Part shown: one piece after another, positions 1 through 6,449 of the stretch
Layout: the number at the start of each line of letters is the position of its first letter
Position numbering within the stretch: position 1 is the stretch's first letter
DNA from: an uncultured bacterium
GTDB taxonomy: Bacteria; Bacillota; Clostridia; Lachnospirales; Lachnospiraceae
NCBI GenBank assembly: GCA_947088515.1
Contig: CAMUHA010000174.1
Coordinates: 1 to 7,237, forward strand
DNA length: 7,237 bases
Direction of reading: 5' to 3'
Program-made: the position numbers and the translations under genes
Notes under the pieces: generated by a model
Seen by the model: only the letters and a program-made list of their open reading frames with translations
Told to the model about the DNA's origin: nothing
Database searches by the model: none

Positions 1-120
1 AAGATAGATACATATAAAAAGATAATGATTATGGGGGATGGGGCCAGGATACCAGTTTGTGAGATTATGGAAATAAAAGGAGAATTTTTTACATTTAGGG
101 AAGAAAAAAGGCAGCGGTGA
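1..120 (+). CDS. C-terminal fragment of an upstream gene, possibly a LytTR-domain response regulator
   Basis: Frame 1 is open from the left edge to a TGA at 118-120 and gives 39 residues ending in EEKRQR. The segment GDGARIPVCEIMEIKGEFF resembles the end of LytTR DNA-binding domains, where a 'dG..IPVSR' strand is followed by a short helix ending in F and aromatic residues. LytTR proteins are usually transcriptional response regulators of the LytR/AlgR class. The usual Ser-Arg after IPV is Cys-Glu here, so the assignment is tentative and rests on remembered family patterns. The start and most of the gene lie outside the window. No strong terminator follows it. It could also be a chance open frame. 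Confidence 0.4.
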   Translation, partial: KIDTYKKIMIMGDGARIPVCEIMEIKGEFFTFREEKRQR

Positions 121-165
121 AATATTAAATATATATAAAATACTGTTAAAAAAGAGCTGCCTGTC

Positions 166-194
166 TTGTATGCGGACAAAAAGCCTCATATAAT
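166..194 (+). promoter_or_regulatory. Candidate sigma-A promoter for hflK-hflC
   Basis: A perfect -10 hexamer TATAAT at 189-194 is preceded, after a 17-base spacer, by TTGTAT at 166-171, which matches only the TTG of the -35 consensus. Transcription would start near 201 and give an untranslated leader of about 130 bases before hflK. The leader contains a perfect 10-base palindrome, CCAATATTGG, at 239-248. Spacing and the -10 support the call; the weak -35 limits it. Confidence 0.5.
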
Positions 195-329
195 GAAATC
201 AGAAGCGGAACATAAAAGCAGTAATTACATGGACAATACCAATATTGGCGCTGGAAGGTAATTAAGGAGCCGGAGCGTATCCGCCTGGGGAATTTTTCAA
301 TACAATAATAAGAATCAGGAGGACAAGGG

Positions 330-1436
330 ATGTTTAAAAGCAGGAAAAATAAGGGGGTATATGACCAGCCGGACCCGGAGCGCAAAAAGAGCAGGAAAAA
401 GCTGGGCGCAACAGCAGGAATTGTGGTAATTTTGTTCATTGTATTATATTTATTTGCCGGAAGCGTATATACGTTAAAGGAAAATGAATATGCAGTGATT
501 ACAACTTTTGGAGTGCCGGATGTTGTGGAAGAGTCAGGGATTCATGTTAAAATTCCGTACATACAGCAATTAAAAAAAGTACCGAAAACAATCAACGGTT
601 TTCCGATTGGATATGAGACAAATTCGGAAGATTTTGTTGACAAAGAATCTTTTATGATTACCAGAGACTACAATTTTGTCAATGTGGATTTTTATGTGGC
701 ATACAAGGTGACGGACCCGGTGAAATATCTTTATGCATCTGAAAATCCCATAGCTATTTTAAAGAACCTGACCCAGAGCTATATCCGTGACACCATTGGC
801 CTGTATGATGTGGACAGTGTGATTACCACAGGAAAAAATGAAATACAGGCATCCATTAAAGACAAGATTGTGACCCGGTTAGAGGAAGAGGATATAGGAA
901 TCCAGCTGGTAAATATTACCATACAGGACGCGGAGCCTCCTACGCAGGAGGTTATCAATGCCTTTAAAAATGTGGAAAATGCAAAGCAGGGAAAAGAAAC
1001 TTCTATAAATAAAGCCAATCAGAAAAGGAATGAAGATATTCCCGCAGCCAGGGCGGCGGCGGATGAAACAGTAAAGACGGCGCAGGCACAGGCGGAAGAG
1101 CGTGTGAATGAGGCAAAGGGACAAACTGCAAGGCTCAATGAGCTTTATGCGGAGTATCAGAAATATCCTCTTATTACCAAGCAGAGAATGTTTTATGAAA
1201 CCATGGAAGAGATTCTTCCCGGTATGAAAGTCATAATTGAAAGAAGTGACGGAACCACCCAGACTATGCTGCCTTTAGAATCATTTACAGGGACGTCCTT
1301 TGCAAACGGAGGCAGTGGTCAGAACGGGCAGGGCGCAGATGGACAAAGAAACGGTGCAGCTAGCGGTCAGAATGGAACCAGTCAGTCAAACAGCGCAGGC
1401 GGCAGCGGCATGACCAGTGACGGGGATGCACAATAA
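330..1436 (+). CDS. hflK: HflK-like SPFH/band-7 membrane protein, FtsH protease modulator
   Basis: This 368-residue protein is the HflK member of an HflK/HflC pair, which in well-studied bacteria forms a large cage around the membrane protease FtsH and modulates its access to membrane substrates. A basic N-terminus (about 1-24) precedes one membrane helix (about 25-47). The SPFH/band-7 domain covers roughly 48-215. The family hallmark region 'IQDAEPPTQEVINAFKNVENAK' type segment lies at 198-219, followed by an alanine/glutamate/glutamine-rich helical, probably coiled-coil stretch (about 215-275). The last 45 or so residues (about 324-368) are a low-complexity Gly/Asn/Gln/Ser tail, probably disordered. 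The start at 330 is set by AGGAGG at 317-322 with 7-base spacing. hflC follows after 11 bases, so the two are almost surely co-transcribed. Family assignment is strong; the role in this organism is inferred from relatives. Confidence 0.93.
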   Translation: MFKSRKNKGVYDQPDPERKKSRKKLGATAGIVVILFIVLYLFAGSVYTLKENEYAVITTFGVPDVVEESGIHVKIPYIQQLKKVPKTINGFPIGYETNSEDFVDKESFMITRDYNFVNVDFYVAYKVTDPVKYLYASENPIAILKNLTQSYIRDTIGLYDVDSVITTGKNEIQASIKDKIVTRLEEEDIGIQLVNITIQDAEPPTQEVINAFKNVENAKQGKETSINKANQKRNEDIPAARAAADETVKTAQAQAEERVNEAKGQTARLNELYAEYQKYPLITKQRMFYETMEEILPGMKVIIERSDGTTQTMLPLESFTGTSFANGGSGQNGQGADGQRNGAASGQNGTSQSNSAGGSGMTSDGDAQ

Positions 1437-1453
1437 AGAAGGGAGATATGATT

Positions 1454-2320
1454 ATGAAGAAAAAACTTAACCTGTCTGCTGTTTTTTTGATATTTCTGGC
1501 AGTTTTGTTTCTGCTAAATGCCAGCATTGTGGTGACTTATCCCAATGAATATACGATTATCAAACAGTTTGGGAGAATTGAAAGCATACGGCAGACGCCG
1601 GGACTTAGCTTCAAAATTCCATTTTTGCAGACAGCAGAAAAAATACAGAACGAAGTGCTTTTGTACGACCTTGCAGTCAGTGACGTCATGACAAAGGATA
1701 AAAAATCCATGATTGCGGACTGCTTTGTGCTGTGGAGAATTGATGACCCTTATAAATATACCCAGACACTAAGCGCACAGAAGAGTAATGCGGAATTTCG
1801 TATAGACACCATTGTATACAACAGCTTGAAGAATGTAATCAGCAGTTTAAGCCAGGAGGAAGTGATAAGCGGACGTGACGGGGAACTGGCTAAGACCATT
1901 ATGGAAAATATTGGTGATGCGTTAAATCAGTATGGCATTGCACTGCTCGCGGTGGAAACCAAGTCTTTGGACCTTCCGGATGAAAACAAAAGCGCGGTTT
2001 ATGAGCGTATGATTTCGGAGAGAAATAACATTGCAGCGACTTATCAGGCGGAAGGACAGGAAGAGGCAAAAGAAATCTCCAATAATACCACTGCGGAAAT
2101 TATTGTCATGCAGTCCCAGGCAAATGCCCAGGCAGCAGAGATTATCGCCAAAGGGGAAGCGGAGTACATGAGGATTTTAAGTGAAACCTATAATGACCCG
2201 GAAAAGGCAGACTTTTATCTTTTCCTGCGTGCGCTGGACGCGGCGAAGATAACAATGATGGGGGATAACAAGACTCTGATTATTGACGAAACCTCACCTA
2301 TTGCACAGATTTTTTATTAA
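1454..2320 (+). CDS. hflC: HflC-like SPFH/band-7 membrane protein, FtsH protease modulator
   Basis: This 288-residue protein is the HflC partner of the upstream HflK. An N-terminal signal-anchor helix (about 6-26 after MKKK) precedes an SPFH domain (about 27-180). A classical HflC segment follows, with 'VYERMISERNNIAATYQAEG' at 182-201 and then an Ala/Glu-rich helix (about 200-245). The C-terminus keeps the family pattern of an F-Y-x-F-x-R-x-L-like stretch (FYLFLRALDA, 254-263). I chose ATG 1454 over the in-frame ATG at 1448 because the ribosome binding site AAGGGAG (1439-1445) lies only 2 bases from 1448 but 8 bases from 1454. The gene begins 17 bases after hflK and probably shares its transcript. 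Both proteins would place their SPFH domains outside the membrane. Nothing appears broken or missing. Confidence 0.93.
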   Translation: MKKKLNLSAVFLIFLAVLFLLNASIVVTYPNEYTIIKQFGRIESIRQTPGLSFKIPFLQTAEKIQNEVLLYDLAVSDVMTKDKKSMIADCFVLWRIDDPYKYTQTLSAQKSNAEFRIDTIVYNSLKNVISSLSQEEVISGRDGELAKTIMENIGDALNQYGIALLAVETKSLDLPDENKSAVYERMISERNNIAATYQAEGQEEAKEISNNTTAEIIVMQSQANAQAAEIIAKGEAEYMRILSETYNDPEKADFYLFLRALDAAKITMMGDNKTLIIDETSPIAQIFY

Positions 2321-2323
2321 AGT

Positions 2324-2340
2324 CAGACAGTCGCTGTATG
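2324..2340. repeat. Short interrupted dyad between hflC and the GH31 gene
   Basis: CAGACAG and CTGTATG flank a TCG centre and pair at 6 of 7 positions. It lies 3 bases after the hflC stop and 44 bases before the GH31 start. No T-run follows, so it is not a standard intrinsic terminator. It could be an operator or chance. No promoter is evident in this 64-base gap, so the GH31 gene may be read from the hfl transcript. Confidence 0.25.
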
Positions 2341-2384
2341 TATGATAAGTTACAGGACTAAATTGGAATGGAGGATATTTAAAC

Positions 2385-4775
2385 ATGGAGGACTTGAAAA
2401 GTATTATGCCTTCCCCAGGGGCAGTGGTGAAAGGCGAAAAATACCGTTTTACCATTCTGACTGCGGCATTGGTGAGAATGGAGTATAGCGATAAAGGGAT
2501 ATTTACTGATTGCCCTACCCAGATTGTTTCGAACCGGAACTTTCCGGCGCCGGAATTTGATGTAAAGGAAACGCCGGAGATGCTGGAAATTATTACATCC
2601 TGTTTAAGGATTAGATATAATAAGAAAAAATTCTCTTCAGCAGGACTGCAGGTCAGAGTGACAGGGCAGTTTGGTGCATGGTCGGCGGTGTGGAATTATG
2701 GGGAAGAGCCGGATGACTTAAAGGGAACGGCAAGGACGCTGGATGAGGCGGACGGAAGCATTCCTTTGGAAAATGGCATTCTTTCTGCACAGGGATGGAC
2801 TCTTTTAGATGACAGCTCTTCACTGTTGATTAATGAAAAAGGCTGGGTTTGTGCAAGGGAAGATAAAGAAGGGGAAGATTTTTACTTCTTTGGATATGGC
2901 AGGGATTATTTGAAGAACCTTAAAGATTATCATCTGCTGACCGGAAAAGTACCCTTGCTGCCCCGGTATGCGTTTGGAAACTGGTGGAGCCGTTATTATA
3001 AGTACACAGAAAAATCTTATCTGGAGCTGATGGACCGGTTTGAACGGGAAAATATTCCTTTTACTGTTGCTGTAATAGACATGGACTGGCATCTTACAGA
3101 GGTGGACACTAAATATGGCACAGGATGGACCGGATATACCTGGAACCGGGAAATGTTTCCAGACCCTGCAGGCTTTATGGAAAATCTGCATAAAAGGGGG
3201 ATGAAGGTTACTTTAAATGTGCATCCGGCGGACGGGGTGAGGGCTTTCGAAGAGTGCTATCCGGCGTTTGCAAAATATATGGGAGTGGATACGCAAAAGG
3301 AGGCTCCGGTTCTTTTTGACGTAGGGAACCCAGAGTTTATGAAAGGATATTTTGAATATGTGCATCATCCGCTGGAAGAGCAGGGCGTTGACTTTTGGTG
3401 GATTGACTGGCAGCAGGGAAGCAACTCCGGCGTGGAGGGCCTGGACCCTTTATGGATGCTGAATCATTACCATTATCTGGATAACTGCAGGAAAGGGAAC
3501 AGAGGAATGATTTTCTCAAGATATGCAGGTCCGGGAAGCCACAGATATCCCGTTGGGTTTTCCGGGGACACGATTATCAGTTGGGAAAGCCTGCAGTTCC
3601 AGCCGTTCTTTACAGTTAACGCTTCAAATATCGGATATGGATGGTGGAGCCATGATATCGGCGGACATATGCGGGGGATAAAAAATGACGAGCTTGCAGT
3701 AAGATGGCTCCAGTTTGGCGTATTTTCACCTATCTTACGGCTTCACAGTTCCTGCAATGAATTTAATGGAAAGGAACCGTGGCGTTATAACCGGATTGCG
3801 CAGCAGGTGATGAAGGATTTCTTAAGACTGCGCCATAAAATGATTCCTTATCTATATTCTATGAATGTAAGGGCAAGCAGGGAGAGTATTCCTCTTTTAC
3901 AGCCATTATATTATCATAACCAGATGCAGTATGAGGCATATCAGGTTCCAAATGAGTATTACTTTGGCTCGGAACTGCTTGTCTGCCCGATTAGTGCGCC
4001 GGCAGATAAAGAATCTGGCATGGCGAGGTTTAGCGCATGGCTTCCTGCGGGAAAATGGGTGGATATATTTACGGGGCTGATTTATGAAGGAGACCGTAAA
4101 ATTGATTTTTACAGGGAGATAGACAAAATACCGGCGCTTGCGAAATGCGGCGCCATTATCCCTATGGATGGCAGAGACGAGGGAAATGGTGTTGATAACC
4201 CTGAATTTTTGGAGATATATGTCTGTGCAGGCGGGGACGGAACCTTTTCTTTGTGGGAAGATGATGGACAGGAAGGAGAGTTCCATGAAGAAAAATGGGC
4301 AGAGACAAGAGTAAGATATGAACACAACGAGAGGGGAAGGCTGATACTGGAAGAGCCTGCAGGCTGTAAGTCTGTACTCCCAAAGAAAAGAAAGTACCGG
4401 CTGCATATCCTTGGGGCAGATGATGGAATCACGGCAACTGCATATGCGGATGGGGCAGAGATATCCGGCACAACGTGCGCTTATGATAAGGAAAAAGGCG
4501 CCGCCTGGGTGGAAATTCCCTGGGTGGAAACGGGCAGCAGAATTGAAGTCATCCTTGGGCAAGTAAAGCTGCATGATAACCAAAAAATCCAACGGATTTT
4601 CCAATACTTAAACCGTGCGGAAATGGCCTTTGAACTGAAAGAGCAGATTTACCATATAGTAAGACAGGCAGAAGAAGGAAAAAATATAGTGTATATTTTA
4701 AGCCAGCTTCAGCAAATGGAAGTGCGCAGGGAGGTAATTGGGCCTGTATTTGAAATCCTGACAGCTTGTGAATAG
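2385..4775 (+). CDS. Glycoside hydrolase family 31 protein (alpha-glucosidase/alpha-xylosidase-like)
   Basis: This 796-residue enzyme should hydrolyse or transfer alpha-linked glycosyl residues by the retaining GH31 mechanism; the sugar cannot be fixed from sequence. An N-terminal beta-sandwich (about 1-190) is followed by the catalytic (beta/alpha)8 barrel (about 190-530), a proximal beta domain, and a DUF5110-like domain (about 606-680, including FSLWEDDGQEGEF). The likely nucleophile is D341 in DFWWIDWQQG, and the likely acid/base is D395 in YPVGFSGD. Other family motifs are IDMDWH (231-236), WWSHDIGGH (420-428) and LRLHSS (451-456). The common W-x-D-M-N-E block is replaced by W-I-D-W-Q-Q, pointing to a divergent subgroup. 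Residues 732-796 form a helical tail beyond DUF5110. No signal peptide is visible, so it should act in the cytoplasm on imported oligosaccharides. TGGAGG at 2369-2374 supports the start. No transporter or regulator gene adjoins it here. Confidence 0.94.
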   Translation: MEDLKSIMPSPGAVVKGEKYRFTILTAALVRMEYSDKGIFTDCPTQIVSNRNFPAPEFDVKETPEMLEIITSCLRIRYNKKKFSSAGLQVRVTGQFGAWSAVWNYGEEPDDLKGTARTLDEADGSIPLENGILSAQGWTLLDDSSSLLINEKGWVCAREDKEGEDFYFFGYGRDYLKNLKDYHLLTGKVPLLPRYAFGNWWSRYYKYTEKSYLELMDRFERENIPFTVAVIDMDWHLTEVDTKYGTGWTGYTWNREMFPDPAGFMENLHKRGMKVTLNVHPADGVRAFEECYPAFAKYMGVDTQKEAPVLFDVGNPEFMKGYFEYVHHPLEEQGVDFWWIDWQQGSNSGVEGLDPLWMLNHYHYLDNCRKGNRGMIFSRYAGPGSHRYPVGFSGDTIISWESLQFQPFFTVNASNIGYGWWSHDIGGHMRGIKNDELAVRWLQFGVFSPILRLHSSCNEFNGKEPWRYNRIAQQVMKDFLRLRHKMIPYLYSMNVRASRESIPLLQPLYYHNQMQYEAYQVPNEYYFGSELLVCPISAPADKESGMARFSAWLPAGKWVDIFTGLIYEGDRKIDFYREIDKIPALAKCGAIIPMDGRDEGNGVDNPEFLEIYVCAGGDGTFSLWEDDGQEGEFHEEKWAETRVRYEHNERGRLILEEPAGCKSVLPKKRKYRLHILGADDGITATAYADGAEISGTTCAYDKEKGAAWVEIPWVETGSRIEVILGQVKLHDNQKIQRIFQYLNRAEMAFELKEQIYHIVRQAEEGKNIVYILSQLQQMEVRREVIGPVFEILTACE

Positions 4776-4787
4776 AGCAAATTAACA

Positions 4788-4937
4788 TTACAAATTTGGC
4801 TGTTGGGCAGCGGAAATCCCCAAATCCATGGAGGCTGCCACATCACGGAATGCCTTGGCATTTTGTTCTGTTATATGCGCCGGATTATTTCTCAAATAAA
4901 TGGCCTGTGTATCTTTGATTATACTGTTTTTTGACAA
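4788..4937 (-). pseudogene. Possible minus-strand C-terminal coding remnant, unidentified
   Basis: On the minus strand a frame is open for 49 codons from 4937 to a TAA at 4788-4790. An in-frame TAA lies just upstream (plus coordinates 4938-4940). The peptide has a protein-like composition, for example YLRNNPAHITEQNAKAFRDV and a tail ending ISAAQQPNL. There is no ATG near its beginning and no ribosome binding site before the only alternative start (TTG). It may be the tail of a decayed convergent gene. I do not recognise the family, and a chance open frame of this length in a 350-base gap remains possible. Confidence 0.3.
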
Positions 4938-5012
4938 TTAAGTCCATGAAAATGAATGAAAGAATGGATGACATTATTTATATTTTTTTCACAAATCACA
5001 GGTGGAATGTCG

Positions 5013-5041
5013 TTGCAAAAACGGACACCCTATGATATAAT
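5013..5041 (+). promoter_or_regulatory. Sigma-A promoter with extended -10 for the thiolase-crotonase operon
   Basis: TTGCAA (5013-5018) and a perfect TATAAT (5036-5041) are separated by 17 bases, and TGA immediately before the -10 gives an extended -10 (TGATATAAT). Transcription should begin near 5048, about 78 bases before the thiolase ATG. This is the best promoter match in the window and fits a highly expressed central fermentation operon. Confidence 0.75.
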
Positions 5042-5053
5042 AATTTCATCGTA

Positions 5054-5071
5054 ATGATAAAAAATTAACAA
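5054..5071. promoter_or_regulatory. Candidate Rex (redox-sensing repressor) operator
   Basis: The 18 bases read ATGATAA-AAAA-TTAACAA. The established clostridial Rex consensus is TTGTTAA-N4-TTAACAA; the right half is a perfect match and the left half matches 5 of 7, so 12 of 14 specified positions agree. The site begins 12 bases after the -10 box and covers the expected early transcribed region, a position where a bound repressor would block initiation or promoter escape. Rex senses the NADH/NAD+ ratio and is known to control thiolase and crotonase-bcd operons in Clostridia, so site and context agree. No other Rex-like site was seen in the window. Confidence 0.65.
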
Positions 5072-5125
5072 TCGTTGCGGGATGGTATTTATAAGTATTC
5101 AACTAATAAACGGAGGAAAGAAATA

Positions 5126-6310
5126 ATGGCAAAAAAAGTAGTTTTAGCCGGTGCATGCCGTACCGCTATTGGTACGATGGGTGGTTCTTTAAGTACAGTG
5201 CCTGCTGCAGAGCTTGGAGCAATCGTTATTAAAGAAGCTTTAAACAGAGCAGGCGTTGCACCTGAAGCAGTGGATCAGGTTTATATGGGATGTGTTATTC
5301 AGGCCGGACAGGGACAGAACGTGGCGCGTCAGGCTTCCATTAAAGCAGGATTACCTATAGAGGTACCCGCAGTTACCATGAACGTTGTATGTGGTTCAGG
5401 CCTTAACTGTGTCAATCAGGCAGCGCAGATGATTATGGCAGGAGATGCCGATATTGTTGTTGCGGGCGGTATGGAGAACATGTCCATGGCTCCTTATGCA
5501 GTTCCTCAGGCACGTTTTGGATACAGAATGAACAATGGTACACTGGTTGATACCATGATTAAGGATGCTCTCTGGGACGCATTTAACGACTACCACATGA
5601 TTAAGACAGCATACAAAATCTGTGAAGAGTGGGGACTTACCAGAGAATAACTGGATGCGTTTGCATTAAAGAGCCAGCAGAAGGCAGAAGCAGCCCAGAA
5701 GTCTGGTGCGTTTGATGCAGAAATTGTACCTGTAATGATTAAAAAGAAAAAGGAAATGGTAGAGTTTAAGGTAGATGAAGGCCCTCGTGCAGGTTCCACA
5801 ATTGAAGGACTTGCAAAGCTCCGTCCTATCAATCCCGGCGGATTTGTAACAGCAGGCAACGCTTCCGGTATCAATGACGGTGCAGCAGCAATCGTTGTTA
5901 TGAGCGAAGAAAAGGCAAAAGAGCTGGGCGTTAAGCCTATGGCTACTTTTGTGGCAGGTGCGCTTGCAGGCGTAAGACCTGAAGTTATGGGTATTGGTCC
6001 TGTGGCATCAACAAAGAAAGTCCTTGCTAAAACAGGCATGAAGATTGAAGACTTTGATATTATTGAAGCTAACGAAGCTTTTGCGGCACAGTCTGTAGCG
6101 GTTGGAAAAGACCTTGGCATTGATGTTGACAAACAGCTCAATCCAAACGGCGGAGCAATTGCTCTTGGACATCCCGTAGGCGCTTCGGGCTGCCGTATCC
6201 TTGTAACACTGCTTCATGAGATGCAGGCAAAGGGAGCAAAAACAGGTCTTGCTACTTTGTGTATCGGCGGTGGTATGGGCTGCTCCACAATTGTAAAGAT
6301 AGAAGACTAA
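5126..6310 (+). pseudogene. thlA: Acetyl-CoA acetyltransferase (thiolase) interrupted by an in-frame TAA at codon 175
   Basis: The intact enzyme condenses two acetyl-CoA into acetoacetyl-CoA, the first step of butyrate formation. The gene runs 394 codons from ATG 5126 (GGAGG at 5112-5116, 9 bases upstream) to TAA 6308-6310, the normal family length. TAA at 5648-5650 interrupts it: the sequence reads LTRE-stop-LDAFALKSQQKAEAA, where relatives have Glu or Gln, so one base change (CAA or GAA to TAA) explains it. Both halves are in the same frame with no insertion or deletion. C89 (VVCGSG), H157, H349 (ALGHPVGAS) and C379 (CIGGGMG) are encoded, but a 174-residue product would lack H349 and C379. 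No ribosome binding site precedes the first downstream ATG (5735). Residues 163-164 are Tyr-Lys where thiolases usually have Glu/Asp-Asn. A more upstream in-frame ATG at 5075 is unlikely because it lacks a binding site and overlaps the leader. Sequence error or readthrough are alternatives to true inactivation. Confidence 0.9.
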
Positions 6311-6325
6311 GCAAGGAAAAATAAA

Positions 6326-6358
6326 GATAAGCAGGCTTAAATTTTAAGTCTGCTTATC
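6326..6358. repeat. Strong intergenic hairpin between thiolase and crotonase genes
   Basis: Two 15-base arms (GATAAGCAGGCTTAA and TTAAGTCTGCTTATC) flank a 3-base centre and pair throughout, with one G-U wobble in + strand RNA. The hairpin starts 15 bases after the thiolase stop. On the + strand no T-run follows, so it is not a classical intrinsic terminator in the operon direction. On the minus strand it would be followed by a T-rich stretch (complement of 6316-6325). It may stabilise the 3' end of a processed thiolase mRNA, cause partial termination, or stop antisense transcription. Confidence 0.7.
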
Positions 6359-6449
6359 AGAATGTCTGGGATTATAGAATGCCGCAGGATAATGGGCAGA
6401 CGGCCATCCCGGATAAAGTATCATACAAAAAGGAAAAGGAGTAAGGAAG

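Noticed and set aside
193..261. 22-codon + strand open frame upstream of hflK
   Set aside because: Its ATG overlaps the candidate -10 box and has no ribosome binding site.
1448..1453. ATG 1448 as the hflC start
   Set aside because: It sits only 2 bases from the ribosome binding site; ATG 1454 has the proper 8-base spacing.
3906..4604. 232-codon minus-strand open frame inside the GH31 gene
   Set aside because: It is antisense to a strongly conserved coding region, is Cys/Phe/Pro-rich with no recognisable domain, and has no credible start signals.
4849..4867. AATGC-CTTG-GCATT hairpin with following T residues as a GH31 terminator
   Set aside because: The stem is only 5 base pairs and weak, and the T-run is interrupted; it could equally be part of the minus-strand coding remnant.
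4931..4936. Consensus -35 box TTGACA as a promoter
   Set aside because: No acceptable -10 hexamer occurs 15-19 bases downstream on the + strand.
5075..5125. Upstream start for the thiolase adding 17 residues
   Set aside because: No ribosome binding site precedes 5075, the extra residues are not family-like, and GGAGG is ideally placed for ATG 5126.
5648..5650. Selenocysteine or pyrrolysine recoding of the thiolase stop
   Set aside because: Those use TGA and TAG; the codon is TAA, and no supporting downstream structure was evident. The other genes here also end normally with TAA, TAG or TGA, so no genetic code change is indicated.
5590..6141. 183-codon minus-strand open frame across the thiolase
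   Set aside because: It is an Ala/Ser/Pro-rich shadow of the thiolase gene, a common artefact opposite genes with this codon use.
5735..6310. Second half of the thiolase as an independent 191-residue gene
   Set aside because: The ATG at 5735 has no ribosome binding site and lies inside the conserved thiolase sequence, in the same frame as the upstream half; it is the distal part of the interrupted gene.
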